Positions 57,243 through 64,000 of a stretch of 64,000 nucleotides of DNA are shown here, one piece after another (the first letter of the stretch is position 1; the number at the start of each line of letters is the position of its first letter). Origin of the DNA: Trissonchulus latispiculum (Eukaryota > Nematoda > Enoplea > Enoplida > Ironidae); NCBI GenBank assembly GCA_030248195.1, contig JASAND010030450.1:186001-250000 (forward strand). Reading direction: 5' to 3'. The notes under the pieces were generated by a model. The model did no database searches, was not told where the DNA came from, and saw only the letters and a program-made list of their open reading frames with translations. The position numbers and the translations under genes are program-made.

Positions 57243-57260
57243 TGCATTACCAGAACGCAG
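57243..57260 (-). promoter_or_regulatory. Repeated upstream motif, copy 1
   Basis: On the minus strand C(T/C)(G/C)CGTTCTGG(T/C)AATGCA; near-identical to 57522-57539 and at a similar distance from the next ATG. Candidate viral promoter. Confidence 0.45.
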
Positions 57261-57269
57261 CAAAGTGTA

Positions 57270-57476
57270 TCACCTAAACGGAGGCTGAATTGTCCAAGAT
57301 TCTATAACTTTTCCATCTTTCCAATGATGAATTTTGATAAGTGGTGTCCCATGACAATCAGGTATGTCGTAGTCTGCATTCAATGCGCTGACATATGCTT
57401 CATGAACTGATTTGAACATTTTGTTGCTAAGTCCAACCGGTTGTCCATAAATGGTGACTAATTCCCAGGAATACAT
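57270..57476 (-). CDS. Small viral ORF, unknown
   Basis: A 68-residue ORF between the capsid gene and the zinc-finger ORF. Mixed composition with no hydrophobic segment, one Cys and a Trp-rich C-terminal half. It begins 67 bp after the capsid stop and is preceded at 46-63 bp by the CGTTCTGGCAATGCA motif. No family recognised. Confidence 0.45.
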   Translation of the reverse strand: MYSWELVTIYGQPVGLSNKMFKSVHEAYVSALNADYDIPDCHGTPLIKIHHWKDGKVIESWTIQPPFR

Positions 57477-57521
57477 TTTTGAAATACGATGAACATGTTG
57501 CTTTGTTACTTTAATAGAAAG

Positions 57522-57539
57522 TGCATTGCCAGAACGGAG
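57522..57539 (-). promoter_or_regulatory. Repeated upstream motif, copy 2
   Basis: Partner of 57243-57260; located in the gap between the capsid stop and the ORF starting at 57476. Confidence 0.45.
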
Positions 57540-57542
57540 GTA

Positions 57543-58838
57543 TTATACCTTCTCCCAAGAGGGATTCCTGTTTTTGTCAAGCTTCATGAGAGCGTTATAT
57601 TCAGCTACACAGAAAACAACAATTGATGAACCCAGAGCTTCCTTATAGTCAATTTTAATTCTAATTGTCCCGTATTCCTCTGGACTAATATAATTGCAAT
57701 CAGCAGAATGGTCAGGAGTCAAGTCAACACACGTAATAAAGAATCCCACTCTATAGTCATCCCATTTAAATCCAAGGTCTATATTGTTATAGTTTAAACC
57801 TCTAAGAAATTCCATAAACAAATTTGGATACTTGTATTCTCCAAGGGTTTGGAGTGGAGTTGAATGTGGAAGCAGCATTTCATTTTTGTAAACGTAGATT
57901 CTTTGAGCACCAAAATCCAAAAAGTAGAATGGATTATTCTGCAAAGAACCATTATACGCTGTCTGTTTCACCATGAAGACGTAGACTCGCCTTGGGAGCG
58001 AACCACTATAAGGTACCCAATCCAGATTTTGTTCTCCAATAGAGAGTGTACGACATTTAGTGTCATAGCGAAGAGCTGGATATGTGCAGCCTGTAGAATT
58101 TAAAATTTTGTTATGTTGTATCAGTGCCTGATCACTCAACTTAATTCGAGGTACAAACATTTTTGCATCTGATATTTTTAAAATACACTCCACTTTTTTA
58201 CCAATGAAAATGAAATTTGGCTCAGAACGCTTGAAGGTAAAACTCACTTCTGTTTGTGGAGGCAGCAATTTTGGCATCAATATTGTATCCGTAAATACCC
58301 TGGTGTATAATGTGAAAACTTTAGAACCTTCAATTCTATCATATCTCTTCTGCAGTCCTTCATTTACGACTATTGGAGGGGCACCTTCATCTAAATTAAT
58401 GTCAAAAAACAATGGAGAATCTTGTTCATACATTGCCCCACACAGCAGTGCATCTTTTTCTGGCTTTGTATAGTTAACTAAACATAGCAGATATGAAAGC
58501 CAAGGATAATACGGATTTTTCAATGTAATTGACTGGTCAGAAATGAGACAGTCTACACTCGACCACATGGAGTAGCCTAAATTATTGATTGGACCAGTTT
58601 TATCGATTTCAACTAATTGCGTCCCATCCTTTTTCAGCACTTGAGCCCTAATAAATAAAAAACAGGAGGTCAGGTCAATAAAAGTATCTGTTTTATCAAT
58701 TTTAAATTCAATATTGTTAAGATCTGAACGAGGAAGGGCTGTAGTGCACGGGACTTCAACCAATTGTGAGCTTACAACATCTTCATGAACAGGAATTGGG
58801 ACATTCCATTCAAGCAGCTTATTCCCACATGTAGCCAT
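57543..58838 (-). CDS. Major capsid protein, F54H12.2-like (Polinton/adintovirus type)
   Basis: A 431-residue intact ORF. Its start resembles the widespread invertebrate family annotated as 'F54H12.2-like', which I take to be the double-jelly-roll major capsid (hexon-like) protein of Polinton/adintovirus-type elements. The N-terminal region has 'VPCTTALPRSDLNNIEFKI' and 'FIDLTSCFLFIRAQVLKKDG', then 'INNLGYSMWSSVDCLISDQ' and 'NPYYPWLSYLLCLVNY', all positions typical of that family. The C-terminal half contains beta-rich segments and 'ITCVDLTPD'. The frame is open throughout with no internal stop, surprising for an old insertion. Its ATG overlaps the stop of the Lys-rich ORF upstream (TAATG). 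Confidence 0.75.
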   Translation of the reverse strand: MATCGNKLLEWNVPIPVHEDVVSSQLVEVPCTTALPRSDLNNIEFKIDKTDTFIDLTSCFLFIRAQVLKKDGTQLVEIDKTGPINNLGYSMWSSVDCLISDQSITLKNPYYPWLSYLLCLVNYTKPEKDALLCGAMYEQDSPLFFDINLDEGAPPIVVNEGLQKRYDRIEGSKVFTLYTRVFTDTILMPKLLPPQTEVSFTFKRSEPNFIFIGKKVECILKISDAKMFVPRIKLSDQALIQHNKILNSTGCTYPALRYDTKCRTLSIGEQNLDWVPYSGSLPRRVYVFMVKQTAYNGSLQNNPFYFLDFGAQRIYVYKNEMLLPHSTPLQTLGEYKYPNLFMEFLRGLNYNNIDLGFKWDDYRVGFFITCVDLTPDHSADCNYISPEEYGTIRIKIDYKEALGSSIVVFCVAEYNALMKLDKNRNPSWEKV

Positions 58839-58981
58839 TAGAAATTTGTCTTTCTCGTATTCTTTTTCTTGCTTTTATACTTTTTCTTAGCAGGTGCTTT
58901 TTTCTTGGAAGTCGCTTTTACCTTGGATTCGCTAATATTCCTTGCTTCGGAATTAATGTGCTTAAAATTTATTGGAAACAT
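58838..58981 (-). CDS. Lys-rich 47-residue ORF upstream of the capsid gene
   Basis: A very basic small protein: residues 20-45 are mostly Lys with Ala, Ser and Thr (KKKAPAKKKYKSKKK). This composition suits a virion core or DNA-condensing protein, or a nuclear-localised peptide. The stop codon shares one base with the capsid ATG (TAATG). It is short, so chance cannot be excluded, but the tight overlap and composition support it. Confidence 0.5.
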   Translation of the reverse strand: MFPINFKHINSEARNISESKVKATSKKKAPAKKKYKSKKKNTRKTNF

Positions 58982-59012
58982 TTTGGTTTGTGAAACAATA
59001 ATGCTAGCACTT

Positions 59013-59345
59013 TTAAGCTTTTAAAATAATTTCCACCAACCCCAATTCCTCGCTTGTTACTAACTGTCCGTACAGGTCAGAAATAGATAGTTCAATTTTA
59101 TCGATCATACTTTGACGAGTTGCGTGATAAACTAGCGTGCTTGGCTGGTATTCTGAACGAGCAACACATAGTAGTGGTACATAGTTTCCATTGAAAATTT
59201 GAGGCTCAATAAACTCTACCTGAATCATAATCCATTCATCAGTTGGTAGAACAACTCTTTGCAGTGCTATCTGACTCGCTTCCAAAGGTGTAGCAAGTTG
59301 GATTTTCATGTTACTAAGTGGTTTAGCTATTGTTACAAACTCCAT
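59013..59345 (-). CDS. Small capsid-like protein of the viral element
   Basis: A 110-residue ORF. The C-terminal half ('MIDKIELSISDLYGQLVTSEELGLVEIIL') matches the ending seen in small proteins that accompany F54H12.2-like capsids (pattern IEI-I-D-G...F-G-V-L). The segment 'VPLLCVARSE' before it also fits. Those partners are usually regarded as minor capsid (vertex/penton-like) proteins. This copy is shorter than usual, and the assignment rests on pattern only. It lies between the TBP gene and the Lys-rich ORF in the same orientation. Confidence 0.4.
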   Translation of the reverse strand: MEFVTIAKPLSNMKIQLATPLEASQIALQRVVLPTDEWIMIQVEFIEPQIFNGNYVPLLCVARSEYQPSTLVYHATRQSMIDKIELSISDLYGQLVTSEELGLVEIILKA

Positions 59346-59365
59346 TTTTTGTCAAAGCGATTAAG

Positions 59366-59875
59366 TCAAAGATTACTTGCTTTTATAACTTTTACCAATT
59401 CGTTCTGTGAGCATTGCAACTGTTGAAGTGATTTGTTTCCAGTAATTACACATTTTCCAGTATAAAAAATAAGCGCAGTGCTACCCGCTTTTAGTTCCAA
59501 AGTAATTGCAGGAAATGTTTCTGGAGTAAAATTTAACCTATAGTTATGACGCAAGTAACTATATATCCAAGACAAGTCGAGCTTTCTCCCTATATCGCAA
59601 GTTCCGACAATATTTTGTATTTTCAACTCCCATGATTGCACAAGATAGCCTAATCTGCTCAAAAATACAGCACACTCTTTAAGGGTTTCATAAGCTTTAT
59701 TAACAGTTTTGGCACCAAGACATACAACACGACCATTACTAAATATTTGACAAGTACAAGACAATTTCAATGTAGCAGCACTAAACCGTTTTGGATTATA
59801 TTTTACATTAGGTAAACTGTACAAATCTATGTTACATTTAAAGTCTGCGGATACTATTACATTGACTATATTCAT
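59366..59875 (-). CDS. TATA-binding protein homologue, viral
   Basis: A 169-residue protein with the two-repeat saddle fold of TBP. Repeat 1 has 'NPKRFSA' and 'FSNGRVVCLGAKT'. The linker has KIQNIVGTCD. Repeat 2 has 'TPETFPAI' and 'ALIFYTGKCVITG'. The four phenylalanines that kink TATA DNA are all kept (F31, F45, F121, F137). The N-terminal tail of cellular TBP is missing; the protein starts at the core. It differs from the highly conserved animal TBP at most other positions, so it is a divergent viral copy rather than a host gene. It overlaps the NADAR gene's 3' end by 38 bp in another frame. Likely role: directing transcription of the element's own genes. Confidence 0.85.
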   Translation of the reverse strand: MNIVNVIVSADFKCNIDLYSLPNVKYNPKRFSAATLKLSCTCQIFSNGRVVCLGAKTVNKAYETLKECAVFLSRLGYLVQSWELKIQNIVGTCDIGRKLDLSWIYSYLRHNYRLNFTPETFPAITLELKAGSTALIFYTGKCVITGNKSLQQLQCSQNELVKVIKASNL

Positions 59876-60217
59876 TTCTAATACGTGTCAATAATTGTCC
59901 AAGAATATTTTCTCCAGGCCAGTCATTTACATTTATAACCCTTTCATCGTTAATGTCCAGTCCAATACCCCAATATTTATCCCACTTTGAAGCTTCAGCA
60001 ATGATACAATCATTAGTCTCTATCAAAAGGTTTCGTTGTCGTTCATTTTGAGCAAACTTGGCTCGCAGACCCATGAGCATAACGTCTTCAGCAACGACCA
60101 TCCACTTATCCTTATCAAATCCTTTGATTCCTTTAGCAAGTTGTTTGTGAACGCGAGGTGACTTGGCCTTGATAATCTCACGATAAGTATAGACATCATT
60201 AAAGAACTTGGCCTTCT
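59838..60217 (-). pseudogene. NADAR-domain gene, C-terminal part
   Basis: Second part of a NADAR (YbiA-like) protein; this domain family includes N-glycosidases acting on riboflavin intermediates and on ADP-ribose/NAD derivatives. Visible features: 'KAKFFNDVYTYREIIK', then 'AKFAQNERQRNLLIETND', 'AEASKWDKYWGIGL', 'WPGENILGQLLTRIR', all at the expected spacing. The N-terminal part lies beyond an 1170-bp retroposon at 61388-61545, so the gene is physically split. The frame on this side remains open. Confidence 0.8.
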
Positions 60218-60414
60218 GGAATGCAATTAATTAACAGCAGAAAAGGAGATTGCATCCAACGCTTGAAGGGGATGGCTGCAAATTTTTGCAGTCTTCCTGC
60301 AAAATTTTCGAAACATTTTTAACCATCTTTGCAGCCATCCCCTTCAAGCACCCCCTCCCCCCCGAATGGCCTTGGTACAACAACAACAACAACAACAACA
60401 ACAGCAACAACAAC

Positions 60415-60448
<34 letters not shown>

Positions 60449-61387
60449 ACACCAACAACAGCAACAACAACACCAACAACAGCAACAACAACACCAGCAG
60501 CAGCGGCAACAGCAACAACAACAGTAACAACAGCTGCAACTACAACTGTACCTGCAACAACAACACCATCGCCTATCTAGGAGCCCCCCTTGCTCGCCAG
60601 GGGTTACCAGGCGAGCGGTAAGAACAAATCCAGAGTATGTTCTTTTTTTATTTCTATTAAATAAAAAATAGTCAGTGTGCGGTATAGGTGCTTCGTCTAA
60701 ACTGAGAGAGGCGTTCCCAGTTTACCTTAGTTCAACAAAAAAGAGTAATCCAATAGTTCCGCCATAGGAGCCTTAGTAAACTCTAACATCATTGTGGAAC
60801 GAGTTTAAAGTGATGAGCATACAGCACAGCGTGTATCTAAGCAAATATTCCCTTTTTTGGACGAAGCTCCTAGAACTGCATTTTTTGACAAGGCTTGGGG
60901 GGTGAAAAAGGTCCCCCTGGGTCTTGGTCTTATTAAAATATGTTTAATTTATTATCACTCACCTTTTGATCTGCTCTACGCTACACATTAGGCTGATCAG
61001 ATTGGGAAAATGTACCATCTGCATCAATCGGCCGCAAACATGAAGCTTTGGATCCTAAGGATCCCTGAGCCAAATTTAACTTTTTTTGCTTTTCAAACGG
61101 GCCAGCTGGACCGTATTTTAGCAATCCCCCCTTCCCACCTCTGTCAATTAATTGTCCGAGAGTTAAGGGGCGGCCGCCTTCGGGTGGAGCTGCCGAGGTG
61201 CGTTCATCACACAGACGGTGATGGACAAATCTCCAGCCTTGGTACTCGCCTCGGGTAATTGTCAAGACAATTATTCGGTGTCAGCCAACCACCCTTCCCC
61301 TATAGCCAAAATTTAAAATTATCGTGGCTGACACTACTCCTAACCGGTGCACATCCAACTGGAGTGGGGCGTACGGAAAAAAAAAAA
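60218..61387 (+). mobile_element. 1.17-kb retroposon inserted in the NADAR gene
   Basis: Flanked by 13-bp duplications AACTTGGCCTTCT (60205-60217, 61388-61400) and ending in a 13-A run, so inserted by target-primed reverse transcription in plus orientation. No RT. 5' part: an inverted pair (GCTTGAAGGGGATGGCTGC and its complement, 60260-60350) and a CAA tract. 3' part shares its tail (CAATTATTCGGTGTCAGC, GCTGACACTAC, CCAACTGGAGTGGGG) with the SINE at 36776-37114. Confidence 0.85.
60365..60545. repeat. CAA/CAG trinucleotide tract
   Basis: About 180 bp of imperfect (CAA)n with CAG, ACC and GAC variants. The Asn-, Thr- and Leu-homopolymer frames over it are artefacts. Confidence 0.92.
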
Positions 61388-61545
61388 AACTTGGCCTTCT
61401 CACTTTGATAGTATTGTTCAACGCAGTTGTAGTCAATGCCACCCAATGTAAAAGGTGCAATGTGGAAATTGCTAAATGGTGACCAGCCAGAATGAAACAC
61501 AACCATTGGTTGGTTATCCAAGGTAAGGCAATAGTATGTAGGCAT
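61388..61545 (-). pseudogene. NADAR-domain gene, N-terminal part
   Basis: Start of the NADAR protein: 'WSPFSNFHIAPFTLGG', then 'YNCVEQYYQSEKAKF', the motif that includes the catalytic-site glutamate region of the family. The frame then runs into the retroposon's A/T run and is lost. Same strand and order as its C-terminal part at 59838-60217. It starts 75 bp after the stop of the conserved ORF at 61620. Confidence 0.8.
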
Positions 61546-61619
61546 TTTTAATTTAAAAACAATATTGTTTTTACAGCATAAAACTCAAACTTAAGTCTTC
61601 CGGGTGCTGCATCAGTGTG

Positions 61620-62000
61620 CTAGGTTTCATATTTTAACCACTTGATCGGTTCGGAAACACGACCAACACCCAATGCTGCTTTGGGTACAGATGCAAGAAA
61701 CTCTTCAAACTTGGGAGCATCTAGAGGTCGCTGTGGACTAAATTTAGCAGGTGTTATAAAATATCTCACCAGGTCATACAGATTTGAACCGATTGTTTTG
61801 TCAGGATAAATAACTCGTCCGTTTGCGTCCGTTTCTGCATAAACATGCTGTAGGAGCAGAGACGCTTTATTGCGCAAATGTTTGGGGAAAAGTGCAACAA
61901 GGTCAGGCTTATCTTCTTGTACCAAATGCACTACAGGTTGAATCGCTTCTGGTGCTGTTTTCACTGGAGAAGAAGGAATCAGAGCTAATCGTTTAGCCAT
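61620..62000 (-). CDS. Conserved small viral ORF (capsid-element associated)
   Basis: A 126-residue ORF. The segment 'NGRVIYPDKTIGSNLYDLVRYFI' followed by a helical C-terminal region matches a small protein commonly found beside F54H12.2-like capsid and ATPase genes in invertebrate elements (pattern G-I-PGS-I-DLV). Its function is unknown. It overlaps the preceding ORF by 16 bp (TAA/ATG overlap region). A plus-strand copy with a frameshift is at 62869-63237. Confidence 0.55.
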   Translation of the reverse strand: MAKRLALIPSSPVKTAPEAIQPVVHLVQEDKPDLVALFPKHLRNKASLLLQHVYAETDANGRVIYPDKTIGSNLYDLVRYFITPAKFSPQRPLDAPKFEEFLASVPKAALGVGRVSEPIKWLKYET

Positions 62001-62287
62001 TTTAGCATAACTTCAAGCAATATATGCACTAGTTGATTCCTTTTAAGAGTTTTCCGTTTAACAGTAATTGCCACTTTTTTATCAGCCAGAATGAGAATAT
62101 TTTTTTTAAAGTTTCTCAGCTTGGATATATCTGATGGGTTTAATGCAAAATCGCCATACAATGCATTGAATGCAACTTCTGCAAAAGCATTGATCAAATC
62201 TTTAGAACAAGACGATAAAGTTGCATTTACAACAGCTTGTGGCGCTGATTTCAAAAATGTTAGGGTATGAACATGTTTCTGAGCCAT
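61985..62287 (-). CDS. Conserved small basic viral ORF
   Basis: A 100-residue protein from ATG 62287. The core 'AFNALYGDFALNPSDISKLRNFKK' followed by 'LADKKVAITVKRKTL' resembles a small protein that accompanies Polinton/adintovirus capsid genes. There, a helical domain with L-P-S/T-x-x-K-L-R and LADKKVSLKKKR motifs precedes a hydrophobic tail; the tail here is short. A core or membrane-associated virion protein is the usual guess, not established. Starts 2 bp after the ATPase stop. Confidence 0.55.
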   Translation of the reverse strand: MAQKHVHTLTFLKSAPQAVVNATLSSCSKDLINAFAEVAFNALYGDFALNPSDISKLRNFKKNILILADKKVAITVKRKTLKRNQLVHILLEVMLKWLND

Positions 62288-62289
62288 TT

Positions 62290-62636
62290 TCAAATTTGAG
62301 CTAAAATATTGGCCTTTTGTATTCTTGGAAGATAGGCATAAGGCTTCTCTTTGGTCAATATTCCACTAAGCACTCTTAATTTTGGATCACTACCTGGTTT
62401 TAAATTAAGCACTAGGTATCCGAAAGGTTGCTTTGTTGCCATTTCAAAGGCTTCTGGTAGGAAATCTTTCTTCGTTGGAAACATTTGTCTACCAATTGTT
62501 GCAATCATTGAAACATCTCGATAGTTGGGAAACAGAACGATATACTGAGCATTGCGTGTAACTGTGCGCATATATTTTGATTCAAAGTACAGGTTCTGGA
62601 CAATAAATATTGTGCTCACGTTCACATGTCTCATCT
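62290..62636 (-). pseudogene. A32-like packaging ATPase, C-terminal fragment
   Basis: C-terminal ~115 residues of an FtsK/HerA-family genome-packaging ATPase: 'HVNVSTIFIVQNLYF' (the segment leading to the sensor Q-N), 'RNAQYIVLFPNYRDVS', 'ATIGRQMFP', and 'PFGYLVLNLKPGSD'. These match the A32-like ATPases of Polinton-type elements. Walker A and B are absent because the gene is cut at about 62637 by the inverted duplication. Codons before that point in the same frame are antisense to the duplicated ORF, not ATPase. Confidence 0.75.
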
Positions 62637-62884
62637 TAGTAAATGCAACTTTATCGTCTTGCACTAAAGATTTGATTAATGCTTTCGCAGAGGTTGCATT
62701 CAATGCACTGTATGGTGATTTTGCATTAAACCCATCGGATATATCGAAGCTGAAAAAATTTAAGAAGGATATTCTCATTCTGGCTGATAAAAAAGTGGCA
62801 ATTACTGTTAAACGGAAAACTCTTAAAAGGAATCAGTTAGTACATACATTGCTTGAAGTTATGCTAAAATGGCTAAACGATTAG
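62637..62884 (+). pseudogene. Inverted copy of the small basic viral ORF, 5'-truncated
   Basis: Plus-strand copy of 61985-62234, starting at 'VNATLSSCTKD' directly at the duplication junction; the first ~20 codons are missing. Only a few residues differ from the minus-strand copy. Confidence 0.8.
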
Positions 62885-63237
62885 CTCTGATTCCTTCTTC
62901 TCCAGTGAAAACAGCACCAGGAGCGATTCAACCTGTAGTGCAGCTGGTACAAGAAGATAAGCCTGACCTTGTTGCACTTTTCCCCAAGCATTTGCGCAAT
63001 AAAGCGTCTCTGCTCCTACAGCATGTTAATGTAGAAGCGGACGCAAACGGACGAGTTATTTATCCTGACAAAACAATCGGTTCAAATCTGTATGACCTGG
63101 TGAGATATTTTATAACGCCGGCAAAATTTAGTCCACAGCGACCTCTAGATGCCCCTAAGTTTGGAAGAGTTTCTTGCATCTGTACCCGAAAGCAGCATTG
63201 GGTGTTGGTCGTGTTTCCGAACCGATCAAGTGGTTAA
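62869..63237 (+). pseudogene. Inverted copy of the conserved small ORF, frameshifted
   Basis: Plus-strand copy of 61620-62000. The frame follows the minus-strand copy up to 'RPLDAPKF', then shifts, replacing the last ~30 residues with unrelated sequence. The true 3' end can still be read in another frame to about 63250. Confidence 0.8.
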
Positions 63238-63325
63238 AATATGAAACCTAGCACACTGATGCAGCACCCGGAAGACTTAAGTTTGAGTTTTATGCTGTAA
63301 AAACAATATTGTTTTTAAATTAAAA

Positions 63326-63493
63326 ATGCCTAATACTATTGCCTTATCTCTTGGATAACCAACCACTAGTTGTGTTTCATTCTGGCTGGTCACCATTTAG
63401 CAATTTCCACATTGCACCTTTTACATTGGGTGGCATTGACTACAACTGCGTTGAACAATACTATCAAAGTGAGAAGGCCAAGTTCTTTTTTTC
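63326..63493 (+). pseudogene. Inverted copy of the NADAR N-terminal part, broken
   Basis: Plus-strand copy of 61388-61545. Small indels right after the ATG at 63326 shift the frame into a stop, then the conserved 'WSPFSNFHIAPF' region reads on. The retroposon junction (KAKF followed by a T-run) is present here too. Confidence 0.8.
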
Positions 63494-64000
63494 CGTACGC
63501 CCCACTCCAGTTGGATGTGCACCGGTTAGGAGTAGTGTCAGCCACGATAATTAAATTTTAAGCAGGGGAAGGGTGGTTGGCTGACACCGAATAATTGGTT
63601 CTGACAATTACCCGAGGTGAGTACCAAGGTTGAGACGGTCCATCACCGCCTGTGGATGGACCCACCTCGGCAGTCACACCCGAAGGCGGCCGCCTCAATC
63701 CTCGGACAATTAATTGGAGAGGTGGGAAGGGGGGATTACAACACGGTCCAGCTGGCCCGTTTTGAAAAGCAAAAAAAGTTAAATTTGGCTCAGGGATCCT
63801 TAGATCCAAAGTCGGCGTTTGCGGCCGATTGATGCAGATGGTACATTTTCCCAATCCGATCAGCCTAATGTGTAGCGGTAGAGCAGATCAAAAGGTGAGT
63901 GAGAGGTTGGCACTAAACATATTTTGTCAAGACCAAGACCCAGGGGACCTTTTTCACCCCCAAGCCTTGTCAAAAAATGCAGTTCTAGGAGCTTCTGTCC
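63494..64000 (-). mobile_element. Inverted copy of the 1.17-kb retroposon (3' part)
   Basis: Matches 60850-61387 in inverted orientation, but noticeably more diverged than the neighbouring ORF copies. Runs off the end of the window. Confidence 0.8.

Larger units (their letters stand above)
60850..62287. repeat. Left arm of the viral inverted duplication
   Basis: Pairs with 62637-64000. The ~350-bp spacer 62288-62636 is the ATPase fragment. Confidence 0.85.
62637..64000. repeat. Right arm of the viral inverted duplication
   Basis: The junction lies at a GTAAATGCAAC word shared by both arms (62639 onward). It contains truncated or frameshifted copies of three viral ORFs plus the retroposon. 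Confidence 0.85.

Noticed and set aside
60231..60621. Long Leu-, Asn- and Thr-homopolymer reading frames
   Set aside because: Produced by the CAA trinucleotide tract inside the retroposon; no real protein.
62640..62778. N-terminal extension of the ATPase frame
   Set aside because: It is antisense to the duplicated basic ORF past the inversion junction, not ATPase sequence.

Overview
This is AT-rich animal nuclear DNA, probably from an invertebrate that I cannot place further. The evidence is short 5'UTR introns with GT/AG ends, TATA boxes, a seven-transmembrane receptor, tRNA-derived SINEs, LTR retrotransposons and many DNA-transposon footprints. No bacterial operons, rRNA or CRISPR arrays are visible.

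Left part (1-7.8 kb): decayed Ty3-type gag, a decayed chemoreceptor-like GPCR, one possible secreted peptide, and a Merlin/IS1595-type transposon (5361-7196) with a frameshifted transposase.

Central part (8-53 kb): an expanded cluster of minus-strand genes for small secreted cysteine peptides. Three 'B' genes (11758, 33843, 46010), two 'A' genes (23352, 39017) and two longer 'D' genes (8362, 51073) all carry a CX3C-X(11-13)-CX3C helical-hairpin motif. They form three repeats of a unit B - C - A/D, where C is a strongly conserved block of about 240 bp made of a hairpin followed by a TATA box. Spacing between units is inflated by transposons. Several of these can be dated or defined because a sister unit supplies the empty site: TTAA-targeting elements, a 339-bp SINE with a 13-bp target duplication, a 4.4-kb LTR element, and a nested fold-back/LTR/TTAA composite. 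An intact GPCR gene lies at 15446-16411.

Right part (53.8-64 kb): an endogenous, partly broken virus-like element of the Polinton/adintovirus type, read on the minus strand. It has a protein-primed DNA polymerase B fragment, a Bcl-2-like ORF, a zinc-finger ORF, an F54H12.2-like major capsid protein, a Lys-rich 47-residue ORF, a small capsid-like ORF, a TATA-binding protein (TBP) homologue, a NADAR-domain gene split by a retroposon, two small conserved ORFs and the C-terminal part of an A32-like packaging ATPase. The genes overlap or nearly abut. From 62637 onward the same genes reappear on the plus strand as an imperfect inverted duplication, with frameshifts in two of the copies, running off the window end. 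The TBP + NADAR + Bcl-2 combination in this capsid-bearing element is the most unusual content of the window.

All similarities were judged by eye from motifs; no database search was run.
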